DNA from: Acanthochlamys bracteata
Taxonomy: Eukaryota; Streptophyta; Magnoliopsida; Pandanales; Velloziaceae
Assembly (NCBI GenBank): GCA_019914995.1
Contig: CM034134.1
Location: forward strand, 6,270,463-6,334,462
Direction: 5' to 3'
DNA: 64,000 bases
Positions 47,921-57,555 of the stretch are shown piece by piece. The notes below the pieces were generated by a model that was not told the origin of the DNA, made no database searches, and saw only the letters and a program-made list of their open reading frames with translations. Numbering within the stretch: position 1 is the first letter of the stretch; every line of letters begins with the position of its first letter. Made by a program: the position numbers and the translations under genes.

Positions 47921-48509
47921 CAACCAGGATTATAAGTATTAAAATAAGGATCATTCTTATCCATCAGAGCACCACCACAAATAGCATCTATAATTTTCCA
48001 GCTCTGATATAAGACACCCTCATGAAAATGCTTTATAATTCTCCACTTCTCAAAACCATGATGAGGCCATTTTTGTAATAAATCTTTGAAACGATCCAAT
48101 GCCTCAAAGAATAACTCACCATCTCTCAATTGAAAATTCTGAATTTTCCTACGTAAGGCTTGGGTTTCCCGGCAAGAAAGAACTTTTGTAAAATTTTCTA
48201 CGACAACTGATCCCATGTATAAATAGATTATGCCTCAATAGTATTGAACCATGCTTTCGCTTTCTCCTTTAATTAAAAAGGAAAGAGACGAAGTTGGACT
48301 CCTTCATCTGAGACTCTATTAATTTTCAAAGTTGCACAGATTTCATAAAAATTCTTAATATGAAGATACGGATGCTCATTTGCTTGCCCATAGAAAGAAG
48401 GGAGGAGTTGAATCCAGGAGGGTTTGATTTCAAAATGTTGAGCAGTTATATCAAGAAATACAATGTAAGAGGGTGTCGCATTGGTGTGGGGAAGGGAATA
48501 GGATCTCAA
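47921..48509 (-). pseudogene. N-terminal gag part of the minus-strand Athila-like element
   Basis: The frame at 48509-48273 has AQHFEIKPSWIQLLPSFYGQ, PYLHIKNFYEICATLKINRV and QLRLFPF, the capsid start. The frame at 48216-47921 has QLRDGELFFEALDRFKDLLQ, CPHHGF as WPHHGF, and GGALMDKNDPYFNTYNPGWR, where the insertion lies. A frame break lies near 48240. The missing zinc knuckle between GGALMDK and NDPYF suggests an internal deletion. Confidence 0.85.
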
Positions 48510-48780
48510 GAGTCTAAGGGGCTAATCAATTTCTTGGTTTCGGTTCATGATGTTCAGCTGATCTCTACGCTCACGCCTAATTCTCCTAGAAGCTCTCAAG
48601 TTCAGGATCAAATTAAAAAGATGATTAACCTCGAGAGCTGGTTATCATGCACTAATGCAAAATCTAAAAGTGAAACGCAATGTTAAAATGCTCTAAATGC
48701 AAAACAAATGCAAATCTCAAGCAAATCTAAATGATCTAAAGGAGACTAGAATAAATCAAAGTTAAGCAAAAACAATCTTC
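48510..48780. other. Leader between PBS and gag of the Athila-like element
   Basis: No gene recognised; the plus-strand frame at 48360-48686 is antisense to gag. Confidence 0.5.
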
Positions 48781-48797
48781 AGCAACGGCGCCAAAAA
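48781..48797 (-). other. Primer binding site of the minus-strand Athila-like element
   Basis: Minus strand TTTTTGGCGCCGTTGCT, the same PBS type as in the gag-only element. Confidence 0.8.
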
Positions 48798-48802
48798 CTT
48801 AA

Positions 48803-49749
48803 TGTGGCTAAAATCACCTAAGAAAACCTAGGAATTATAACCTAGTTTATCCCATATAGCAAATAACATGTTCGATTCAATGGAGATGCTAACTCTAACT
48901 CAGGCCAATCTAAAACAAATACGTAATAGAATGAAGATTTTTAATTAAACTACAAATATATAAATAACTGGAATTCTAGAATCCACCACTAGTCTCTATT
49001 GTTTGAATCCTTAAACAAGTTTGAGTTTTATTATCGACTAATGTGAAAATTTTGTATCTAATACCTTAGTCCAGTCCTTAGGTCAGATTTCAAATTATGA
49101 TCCTAACTTTGATCCAGTTTAGAATCACCTATGTCTAGTTTATTATAACTTTAGTCAATCTAGAATTAAACAAGAGATGCATTAAGAATTACAAAATCAG
49201 AAATCATGCAATCATTTTATCTTTGGTTCAGAAAACACTAATCAGAGTTATTAATCCTAGGCTCTTTTATCATGTTCTGGTTGGTTCTTGCAAACACAAT
49301 TAGACAAATAAATCAAACTTCAAATTCAATATTGATCAAGCATTTAGATTCAAAGTTCAAATTTCAATTAATACAAAGATTAACAACTCACAAAATATTC
49401 AACAATTATTAATCACAACAATATTCAAGAACCAAAACAATTTATCTAGGGTTTCATCCAAAATTTCAGTTAAGATGTTTAGCAACTCATATTAATAATA
49501 CAAGAAGTAAAATTCATTGAGATAAATATAAAAGAGAAAGAAAATCAAATCTGGATGCTTGATGCCGTGTCCACCAGCGAGCTCTGTTCAACTCTCCGGC
49601 CTCTAATTTGCTCTCTGTTCTTCTTGATTTTTCTTTGTCTCTACCTCCTGTTTCTTCTATCTCTGTCTAGCTGTCCTGATTTGCTGTCGGGTGCTCTCTG
49701 TTCACTCCCTTTTTCCCCTCTTCACTCTGTTCCCTGTTGTTGAATCTCC
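48803..49749 (-). repeat. PBS-proximal part of the 5' LTR of the Athila-like element
   Basis: It starts with TGTGGCTAAAATC five bases from the PBS and so ends in CA on the minus strand, as an LTR should. The other edge at 49749 has no LTR-like terminus and meets the SIRE-type LTR. The missing part is probably at 54044-54973 (inference). The CT-rich patch at 49560-49740 with a 62-residue frame is of LTR leader type, not a gene. Confidence 0.6.
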
Positions 49750-51226
49750 TGCAAGATCAATTCAAGAGGGGAGGGGTGAATTGAGTTGATAAATAAAAAT
49801 TTTCGTAAAGCTTAATGATACTACAGACAGCAAGCGTACAGCCGGCTGTTAGTAGTCTTGTAACCTGCAGACAGAGAAGGTTAGAGTATAAGGCGATTTA
49901 GGTAAAGAAGTGAGTACTCAAAGTATTTTTATGTGCTTCGGCAAACCTCTTTGCCTACATCCACGGATGCTCTATCACAAGAGCCAAAACTTCATTAAAC
50001 TTTTCATAAGCTATACATACACCAAGAGCAAAGTGATTCACCAAGCACATTTACTCTGAAAGGGTTTCTTCACCAAAACAACCCTTCACAGCCTACTGAA
50101 CACCACTGTCCCTCTGATTGATATACTAGCTCTATTAGAAAGTTTAAGAACTTTCACCAAACTCTAACCGAGCTTCTTTACCAGGTGCTCTGAGCGCCCT
50201 ATCACAAAACCATATGAGGTTAAAAGAAAAAGAAGAGTTAGACACAAGATCTATCTAATGGTGAATGAATATTTTCAGAAGTTTTCTGTTGAGATGATGA
50301 AGCTAGTTGCTGAGAATGATGCCTTCTTTGTGATCAGCAGTAAGATTTCAATTTTTACTTGGGTGATTTTAGCATTGTAGAGGAGTTTTTGGGTCTTCGT
50401 ACGTTGATCGCCGCCATTCTTTGTTCCTCTGCTTCCCTTCTGATAGACTTTCATTTCTCTACAGGATGATTCTTCCCGTTGAAGAAGATTGTCGTTGGCG
50501 CCCTTTTGCGTTGCTAGATTTTCAAGATTGAGAGGAGCAGTTTATTCAGTAGTTAATCAACCGCTTCCACGATCAGTTTCGGCTACTCTGGTGCAAGATT
50601 TTAATAGGCATTAAATGCAATGTGGAAGGAAATTTAAATTTACCCGCCAGTGATCCTAGTCTTGTTCAGCTAAATTGTTGTTTTTAATTTTAGAGCTAAG
50701 TTGGCTTGTCCCAATTTAATGCATTCCAGGTTGTCTCCTTTGGGTTGATTTGACTTCGCCGGCTTGACTTGATTAGTCAATCTTAGTTGTATAATTTCTT
50801 TTCTTTCATTGAACATTGAGCTTTCCCTTTTTGTGAAGAGAATGAATTTTTGCTCGTTGTAGATCTTGTATCATCTGATTTGTTTCAGTGAAATGTGAAT
50901 CCAAGAGATCTTGAAATGAAGCACTTGAGTAGGAGTTTTGTTGTTGAACCCAATCCTCTGTTTTTGAGCATTACAAAAAAGTCTTTGTATGCTTCAGCAG
51001 TTGAATGGCTGGCTGTAGTGTGACTATAGGGTCCTCTGTTCTGTATGCTGCTTAATTTACAGTGCTAGAGCATCTGGCTGTTCATTGGCTGTGATTGTTG
51101 TCTGCCGTAAGTAAGATAAGCTTGATTTATTTAATCCTGCAGAACTTGATCTTAATTTATTAGTCCAATATAAATCGTGATTCTTAATTCATTGTTATCA
51201 TCAAAATTAACTTGAGAGTTCCAACA
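49750..51226 (-). repeat. 3' LTR of the SIRE-type remnant
   Basis: On the minus strand it begins TGTTGGAACTCTCAAG at 51226 and ends near CACCCCTCCCCTCTTG, then TTGCA at 49750. The left edge is set from the TG/CA rule and is approximate. Confidence 0.75.
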
Positions 51227-51253
51227 ATCTCCCCCTTTTTGATGATGACAAAA
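51227..51253 (-). other. Polypurine tract of the SIRE-type remnant
   Basis: Minus strand TCATCATCAAAAAGGGGGAG directly before the 3' LTR. Confidence 0.85.
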
Positions 51254-51676
51254 TAATTAAGAATTTTGATTTATGTATCCAATTTGAATAGTACATTACT
51301 GGATTATTGCAGAGATAAGGTTTTACTCTTGGTTACCTGTGTGTAGCTCCCCCTCAACCTGTGCACTTTATTGTGTTTACCTGTATGTAGCTCCCCCTCA
51401 ATTTGAGCCATCATATTTGTATGCATACACAATAATTCTGCTGCTTTTTCTTCCCCTTTGTCATTTCAAAAAGGTAAAACAGTAGGACAACTGTACCAAT
51501 AATTTAATGTAACCAAAATGTCATAACATCTTAACATAGTCATAAAGATAACCAAAATGTCATAGCAGGAAAGTCAAACAACCAAACAAACAATCAAACA
51601 CAGCTAAAAATAAAGATAACATCTTAACATAGTCATTAGAAATAAGAGCAACCAAACAAAGCATAATCAAATTTAA

Positions 51677-52207
51677 CTAAGTGTTTTTGCGTCTGGTGGA
51701 GGTCCTGCAACCAGGAGGCCGGGAACGTTGATGTTTGGGTTTGGCAGCGGAGGATTGGGGAAGGATCATAACATCATCATCCAAGAAAGGTTGGGAACTA
51801 GAAACAGATTTGTGAGCTCTTCGTTTGAGATTTTTATGTTTGAGAGATAGGCTGGGAATATGGGAGTGTGGAGAGGGATGGTCACAGAAAGGACGTAGGG
51901 TGGTAAGAGGATCGGGATTGTCTTTGCTGCTGAGAGCCGCGGGTGGAATTGCTTTGTTGAGCCGCTGAAGAGCGAGATCATCATGCATGGTCATTGAGCC
52001 GCATAGACAAGAATAGACATTGACAGGGCTTCGTACCACCACTTCTTCCGAGGTCAGCCGGGGCGAGGCGGTCGATGGTAACTCTGCATCCATGGGATTT
52101 TCTGTGGCAATCTCAGGACTTGTAGTCTCTGCATTTATGCTTGTGTCCACCCTATGGAGGATCTGAGTTAGGTGCATCCTATCTTGCATACTCTTGAGCT
52201 TAGGCAT
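51677..52207 (-). CDS. Ser/Pro-rich C-terminal frame of the SIRE-type 3' ORF
   Basis: 176-residue open frame. It is rich in Ser, Pro, Thr and charged residues, with SEEVVVRSPVNVYSC in the middle and a basic end (KHQRSRPPGCRTSTRRK). No enzyme motif was recognised. It lies just downstream of the plant-transposon-protein frame and upstream of the polypurine tract. Between the two (52210-52470) the minus strand reads like a helical, coiled-coil segment with KEIKKLNVTFE and LRDAICQLEHP, broken by single stops. The three parts are probably one ancestral protein. Whether it is expressed is unknown. Confidence 0.5.
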   Translation of the reverse strand: MPKLKSMQDRMHLTQILHRVDTSINAETTSPEIATENPMDAELPSTASPRLTSEEVVVRSPVNVYSCLCGSMTMHDDLALQRLNKAIPPAALSSKDNPDPLTTLRPFCDHPSPHSHIPSLSLKHKNLKRRAHKSVSSSQPFLDDDVMILPQSSAAKPKHQRSRPPGCRTSTRRKNT

Positions 52208-52476
52208 TCTCTATTTTGGCATCCTCCTGTGCAGCTCTGGTTGTAGGATGCTCTAGCTGACAGATGGCATCCCTGAGTTATTCAAAGGTGACATTGAGCT
52301 TTTTGATCTCCTTGGTCTGCTCTAGGATTGCACAATGAATGTTGGTTAGACATTCTGTCAGTGGAGCTAAAGCTGCATGTGTCAGTCAGTTAAGGGATTT
52401 GCTTGAGTGTCTTTGGGCCTTGCCTCTGCCGCTGTGATTCCCCTCAAGAATTTTGTATCTAGTTTGAACATTTTCT

Positions 52477-53229
52477 TTACTTGCAGTGACTCCATGAGCA
52501 CTTTTCAAGATTGCAGACTCTACAAATAATGTGAGGATATGGAAAATATTTATTTCCCGATTTGGATACCCTGATCATGTGATACAATATTACTTCACAA
52601 AGATTGATGGGAAGTTTCCTAACCAAACTCCATAGCAAAAAGGCATAATAGGTTGTGATCACATTATGGCTGCCAGAGCTAGTAACTATCATCTTGGAGA
52701 TAATGTGGCATAGAGCTCTTGGAAACAAAGGTAGGTGAGCGGCAGAGTCATATTGGTGCTTTGTTACCGTCTCGGTGGCTAGAGCTTGTTTCAAGTAGTA
52801 TATTTTGGAGTCATTCACCGGCGGCATGTCTTCTCTGTAAGCTATGTCCAACATCAGTGACATTGATTTAGCTTCAAGATGTATTTCAATACCATTCACC
52901 ATGGTCTGGATTGAGGAATTTCCTGTCTCGTGGAGATTCGCATAGAATACTCGAACGCACTCTTCAGAAAATTCTCTAGGGCAATTGTTGAACTGCAGCA
53001 ATCCTTGTGCTTCGAACAATTCATCCACCTCTAAGCCGAAATAGTTGAAATCATCAAAATTTATGCTTGCTGGAGTCAAAATCGAGATTGCCAGTTGCTG
53101 GCCATATTTTTTAAATTCGCGCTTCTCGGTGAATTTGTCCGACCCGTCAATAGCAGTCTTGGAGTGTTTTGGCTGAGATTTTAGATTTTTCTTTGTCATG
53201 GCTGAGATTAGGAGTAGGAATTGTTTCAA
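52477..53229 (-). CDS. Putative plant transposon protein domain (Transposase_32-like) ORF
   Basis: 250-residue open frame. FEAQGLLQFNNCPREFSEEC, VRVFYANLHETGNS and VNGIEIHLEAKSMSLML match the pattern of the putative plant transposon protein family: a helix ending in VREFYANL, then a strand VRGVxIxLxPExI. RALCHIISKMIVTSSGS and VILYHMIRVSK match its second half. The function of the family is unknown; despite the Pfam-style name no nuclease motif is visible. In SIRE-like elements an extra ORF between pol and the 3' LTR is common and sometimes called env-like. The start is uncertain; MTKKNLKSQ, 11 residues in, is an alternative with a basic N-terminus. The frame has stayed open while pol was lost. 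Confidence 0.6.
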   Translation of the reverse strand: MKQFLLLISAMTKKNLKSQPKHSKTAIDGSDKFTEKREFKKYGQQLAISILTPASINFDDFNYFGLEVDELFEAQGLLQFNNCPREFSEECVRVFYANLHETGNSSIQTMVNGIEIHLEAKSMSLMLDIAYREDMPPVNDSKIYYLKQALATETVTKHQYDSAAHLPLFPRALCHIISKMIVTSSGSHNVITTYYAFLLWSLVRKLPINLCEVILYHMIRVSKSGNKYFPYPHIICRVCNLEKCSWSHCK

Positions 53230-53568
53230 TCGAAGATTTGAGGATTTTGAACAAGGATTTTGGGAGGGAATTTTTGCTTCAAATTGAAGAAGATGGAATG
53301 AAAGAGATTACCTGGTTAGGCTAGCTTGTAGTGTATTAAGCTTGGGACGAGTCAGCTTAGTCATGTGTTTAGCACGTGATCAGTCAGCTGCTTACCCTTA
53401 GAATGAGTCATTGTGATAACTGCAGCCAGCTGTTGTGTGGCTGATTATGTGTCAAAAAAATTGTGCAAAACAAAGCAAATTTATATTATGCATAAGCCTA
53501 ACTCATGGCAAATCTTTAAGAAGGAATCAAATCCTAGGGTTTTGGTAAAGACATTAGCTAGTTGATTT

Positions 53569-53697
53569 TCAGAATTGACAAAGTTTTGTGCGAGAGTGTT
53601 GAATATGATTTTTTGTTAACTTAATAGCACTAGTATTATCACAGAATATGGGCACATTTTTAGAATCAAAGCCAAAATCAAGGAGTTGCTGTTTTTG
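53569..53697 (-). pseudogene. Copia RNase H fragment fused to LTR sequence
   Basis: QLLDFGFDSKNVPIFCDNTS then AIKLTKNHIQHSRTK matches the copia RNase H block with the catalytic Asp of CDNTSAI. Upstream on the minus strand it joins LTR sequence at 53695 with no pol between, so a large deletion removed gag, protease, integrase and reverse transcriptase. Confidence 0.85.
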
Positions 53698-54043
53698 TAT
53701 CATCTGATTTGTTTCACTGAAATGTGAATCCAAGAGATCTTGAAATGAAGGGCTTGAGCATAGTTTTGTTGTTGAACCGAATCCTCTATTTTTTAGCGTT
53801 ACAGAAAAAGTCTTCGTATGCTTCAATAGTTTAATAGCTAGCTGTAGTGTGACTATAGGGTCCTCTGTTCTGTATGCTGCTTGATTGACAGTGGCAGCGC
53901 AGCTGGTATGGATTGTTGTTTGCCGTAAGTAAGATAAGCTGATTTATTTAATCCTACAGAACTTGATATTAATTTATTAGTCTAATATAAATCGTGATTC
54001 TTAATTCATTGTTATCATCAAAATTAACTTGAGAGTTCCAACA
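53695..54043 (-). repeat. Truncated 5' LTR of the SIRE-type remnant
   Basis: It matches 50866-51226 with scattered substitutions and small indels; the PBS-proximal three quarters of the LTR is missing. Confidence 0.85.
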
Positions 54044-54973
54044 ATTAATTGTAGGATCGGGTCCCCACACTAAAAGGATTGGCTAACCTCTTAAGGGTTA
54101 GCATCCCCCACTTATAAGCACATACAAATTCCAGCACCCAGCCAATGTGGGACTATTAAGGGGCGTGAGCTATTAATCCCACAAAATCAAGGTCCACTTG
54201 ACCCAACCCAAGGCGAGTTGCTGGCCAACCTCCAAGTTAGCTAGCCCGTTTTTCACTTGAGCACCATCTCAGACCCCTACGCTACTAATCCGATCCTATC
54301 CTACCAAGCTAATCCGTCTTTCACTCGGGCCCATCAAGGCCTACACGATACTAACCCAAGCTTAGCCTAATTTGGAGGCCCAACACCCGTCTATCTCTTT
54401 ATAGCTATCCAAATCTTCCTCTCGAATTTCACTCCAAATAAGACTCAAATAAAAGAAAGAAAAGAAACTCTCCCTCGGATTCCTAGATCCAGCGGTTCCA
54501 CATTTCTTTTGATTCCTTCAACGAACTCGAAAATGTCGTTATCCTTACTGCTGTAAATCTCTAGCAAGAACTTGTGATGGAGTTTGGCTTCAAAAGAATT
54601 CTCTCTAGGTCTCGTCAAGTTCGGTATGGAGCCTGCAAGCAAGTCGCGCTCACCGAAGATTCGTAGATGGTGGCCTGCAAGTGAGCCGCCTCTAGGATAA
54701 GATTAGGGCTTTAATTGGCTCACGTGAGACCCTTTCTTGAGAAGGTTATTAGAGTTAATCATCTACTTTGAGTCTCATCGTTGTAGTCTACTGAGCTTTT
54801 GAGGTTGGGGCTACCGATAGCAAAGCCTGTATGACTTAATCATTTATATTTTCTTTGCTTCTCCAAATCTTCATTCTTTGCCTAATATGCACAAAGTTCA
54901 TATAATTTAGTTCATCAACACAACAAGTCACATATAAATTATGATCAAAAGTTGTGCAATTATTTACTTATCA
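54044..54973 (-). repeat. PBS-distal part of the Athila-like 5' LTR, or a solo LTR
   Basis: On the minus strand it starts TGATAAGTAAATAATTGC, like the 3' LTR at 28637, and holds CCCACATTGGCTGGGTGC and TATAAGTGGGGGATGC (a possible promoter TATA). The nearest CA end on the minus strand is at 54050, so a 924-bp solo LTR is possible, but the flanks TTAAT and TAGAT do not match. I prefer the split 5' LTR reading. Confidence 0.6.
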
Positions 54974-55225
54974 TAGATCTCTGTATACAATCATAATGGA
55001 GGAAAACATTGGATATAATTGCAGTCACAAGAAAGCTAAAACGAAATCATTTCAATATAGCAATGAAATCGGGGAAAGATAGGTAATAGTGTGAGTCCAA
55101 GAAAGTCAGCTAGCCCTGCTCCTCTCAGTCGTACTTATTTTTAGTGTCATCAAATTTTGACACTTACGTATCGATTTATTGTTATTCTTGATTTATAATT
55201 TACAAAGTATTTTTAAATAAAAAAT
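54974..55225. other. Spacer between the Athila-like LTR and the copia 2-type LTR
   Basis: If the LTR at 55226 is the 3' LTR of copia 2, the rest of its RNase H should lie here, but no such motif was recognised. Confidence 0.4.
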
Positions 55226-55745
55226 TGGTTAGATATTGTAAAGCCACTTAGTTCAATATATATTAGCAAGTGGTTAATTAGATTGTAACAAGTTAAATGT
55301 GTATTAATGTTGAAATGCCAAAAGTAAAGGAAGATGAACCATCACCTAAGAAGTTGGGAAAATCTATAGGTTAAGGAATTTGAAACATCACTTGGAAGAT
55401 GGAACGCCAAAAAATTTGGACAATTAATGAGAAGATGGAAGGCCAACCATTTTTGAAGTTCAAGAGTCTCCTTAGGACACACTATATATATGAATGAGAG
55501 TAATTTATTTGGAACATCATTCACAACATCAAGTGAGAGTTCCCACATAAAGTATAACACAAGAGCTTATAATTGATTTAGTTTAGTGATTTTTTTTAAA
55601 CTAGTTTGCATTTCGGTAGAGTTTTTTTCATTTTTTTCCCACATTAAATTTCTTTTCTTTGTGGTTTTTTTTTGTGCTTTTATATCAATTCTCATATTGC
55701 TTAGGCAAAATCATTCAGTGTGGTTTATATTTTCGTTGCTCCTTC
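55226..55745 (+). repeat. LTR of the copia 2 family, possibly its displaced 3' LTR
   Basis: It starts TGGTTAGATATTGTAAAGCC and is similar to 24210-24730 over about 500 bp, including CTCCTTAGGACACACTA, ACATCATTCACAACATCAAG and ATCAATTCTCATATTG. Its last 50 bases before the PBS-side end are missing or unrecognisable. Confidence 0.75.
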
Positions 55746-56512
55746 TCAGGCAAAACTCTATAGAGTTCACTGGACTTCTCTGCCGACGATCTGACTAGCG
55801 CCTGCCGCCTGATAATTATATCCTCGCATCGCTAGTGCTTCCCTCTATTGATCCAAATTTCAGTTTCCTCCATGCCGGATCTCCGTCTGCTGCAACAGTC
55901 GATCAGAAACTCGTCTTTACAGCTACACGTTACAGATTTCGTTTCCTAAATTTTTTGCATTTCTGGTGAATCTGTTGAACGTTTTTTTTTTGTTGAGAAA
56001 TTTGTTGAATTTATATAAGGCATTGCTCTTGGCAGTCTATTGAGAAATTTATTGAAGTGAATAGTAGTGTGAATACGCTTCTGGCCAGTCTGTTGAGAAA
56101 TTTGTGACGGTGACTAGTAGTGTTGAATACGCTGAATTTCTGGGTAGGTCTAAATTGAATTGATTTGCTCTTGTTTGGATGTTGGGTTATTATAAGCTTT
56201 TACAGCAATCATACTTTCTCAATAAAAAAATATAGAATTACTCATGAAAATGCCTTCTTTTGTATAAGAGAATATACTCGCAATTATTCATCTAAATTTT
56301 AAAGCAAATGTTAAAAATATTATCTTTAATTGTATACCTAATTCTCTCTCTATAGAAGGATATGATATAAACAATCATACCACTGTTGACGCTCACGAGC
56401 ACTGGTGGCCAAAGTTGTAAAAGACGACCCGTTTTTCGACCCGAAAATATTCCCTGTCGGCCGGTCGGACCGCGGTCAATCTTTTATAAAATTTTGGCGC
56501 ATATTTGTACAG
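55746..56512. other. Region upstream of the U-box gene
   Basis: A GC-richer patch at 55770-55920 has exon-like composition (TCTCCGTCTGCTGCAACAG) but no assignable frame. It also contains the 53-bp duplication at 56028-56134. Confidence 0.4.
56028..56134. repeat. Two-copy tandem repeat of about 53 bp
   Basis: Both units hold GGCAGTCTATTGAGAAATTT or the variant GGCCAGTCTGTTGAGAAATT, then a GTGAMTAGTAGTGT stretch and GAATACGCT. Partly diverged. Confidence 0.7.
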
Positions 56513-56526
56513 CTGTTTAAATTGTG

Positions 56527-56536
56527 TATATAAAAA
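56527..56536 (+). promoter_or_regulatory. Candidate TATA box of the U-box gene
   Basis: TATATAAAAA, about 185 bases before the upstream ORF and 275 before the U-box start; CT-rich leader follows. Confidence 0.4.
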
Positions 56537-56712
56537 TTTGATACATTTCAATCAAACACATCTAGTTCTTTCGGGATCTTTTTTTTTTTTTTCTCTCTCA
56601 CTGACATTATCAATTTATTAAACACCGCACAGTTCTAGAAAACTAATTCTCCACTCTCTCTCTCTTACATTTTTTTTCCTTCAATCCATCTCTATCGGTC
56701 TATTCTCCATTA

Positions 56713-56808
56713 ATGGCCACTCATCAAGCTCTTAAGCTCACACTCGCCACTAGCACAACTATTCTTCTTCTTCTTTGCTTCTCTTTCGCCGTTCTTAATC
56801 GACCGTAG
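56713..56808 (+). CDS. Upstream ORF, 31 residues, hydrophobic
   Basis: ATG at 56713 opens a 31-codon frame ending at a TAG five bases before the U-box ATG. The peptide has a short N-terminus, a run TTILLLLCFSFAVL and a short end, like a signal peptide or single membrane helix. It would lower translation of the downstream frame if the transcript starts near the TATA box. It could also be the scrap of another gene's first exon. Coding status is unproven. Confidence 0.35.
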   Translation: MATHQALKLTLATSTTILLLLCFSFAVLNRP

Positions 56809-56812
56809 ATCG

Positions 56813-57555
56813 ATGACGCGATCAGTACTTCGGTTTCCGTTCGGAAAGAAAGGTCGGAGTCTTGAATTGGTAGCCACTCCGATAACGACCGAGCTTTCGA
56901 TCCCGACTCATTTTCGGTGTCCGATATCGGTTGAGCTAATGAAGGATTCGGTGACGTTGGCTATGGGAATTACGTACGATCATCGGAGTATAGAGACGTG
57001 GTTTGAGAACGGGCACCGGACGTGTCCAGTAATAGGGATGGTTGTTGACTCTGATGAGGAATCGATTACACCGAACCATTTGCTTCGTTGGATGATTCAA
57101 GAATGGTGCGTCACTTATAAATCGTATTGTGTGGAGAGAATACCAACTCCGCGAACACCTGTGACGCTTACTGAGGTCGCCGGAGTTTTGTTTGAGATTG
57201 TGTCTGCCTGCCAAAACGGAGACAGCACTAGGTGCTGCACACTGGTGGCAAGAATTCGATTCCTCGCTGAAGAGAGCGAGAGAATCGACGATCCATTATT
57301 TTTTCGGGAGCCGCTCGCTCCCTCTGTGCGTTGTTCAACTCCTGGCCACTAGATTAGAAGACGTTACATGCATCCCGATAATAGAAGAAATCTTATCGAT
57401 GCTAACTAATCTTTTTCCCCTCAATAACGAGGCTTGCTTGTTCATAAGCTCACCGGACTCCGTTATCTCAATCATCTCCATCTTGAACTCTGGCAATTTA
57501 CCATCACAGCTTGACGGCGTATTAGTGCTGAAAGAGCTCACTGCAAATATCAGAG
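56813..57555 (+). pseudogene. U-box E3 ubiquitin ligase (PUB20/21-like), frameshifted and truncated
   Basis: Plant U-box proteins of this group attach ubiquitin to defence- or stress-related targets. The U-box domain spans residues 31-103 and reads SIPTHFRCPISVELMKDSVT, then ITYDHRSIETWFENG, then TCPV. The usual KDPV has Ser for Pro. ERIPTPRTPVTLTEV and the start of the ARM-like region follow. A frameshift near 57284-57320 moves the homology to another frame (VVQLLATRLEDV, then IPIIEEILSMLTNLF and LDGVLVLKELTAN). At 57556 the reading runs into a repeat with no homology. Relatives have about 430-450 residues; here only about 245 codons remain. The GC content is higher than that of the flanks, fitting a real former gene. 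Confidence 0.8.

Larger units (their letters stand above)
49750..54043 (-). mobile_element. SIRE-type copia remnant, minus strand, most of gag-pol deleted
   Basis: The left LTR (49750-51226) and the right LTR piece (53695-54043) share more than 340 bp ending GAGAGTTCCAACA. The polypurine tract on the minus strand, CATCATCAAAAAGGGGGAGA, is the one typical of SIRE/Maximus elements. Internally only a scrap of RNase H and a plant-transposon-protein ORF remain. No matching target duplication was found at 49750 and 54043. Confidence 0.8.
28131..54973 (-). mobile_element. Athila-like Ty3/gypsy retrotransposon on the minus strand, with nested insertions
   Basis: Read on the minus strand from 54973: 5' LTR (54973-54044, then 49749-48803 after a SIRE-type insert), PBS (48797-48781), gag (48509-47921, then 35106-34753 after the 12.8-kb gag-only element), protease, reverse transcriptase, RNase H, integrase (to about 30900), a 2.1-kb 3' noncoding region, a polypurine tract at 28652-28638 and a truncated 3' LTR (28637-28131). 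The right and left LTR pieces share TGATAAGT at their start and about 500 bp after it. The continuity of the 5' LTR across the SIRE insert is inferred. All coding parts have stops. Without inserts it would be about 10 kb. Confidence 0.75.

Noticed and set aside
49555..49743. 62-residue Leu/Cys/Ser-rich frame
   Set aside because: CT-rich LTR leader gives leucine and serine codons by composition.
54050..54973. Independent 924-bp solo LTR
   Set aside because: It has TG and CA ends but the 5-bp flanks differ, and a split LTR better explains the missing half of the Athila-like 5' LTR; kept as an alternative only.
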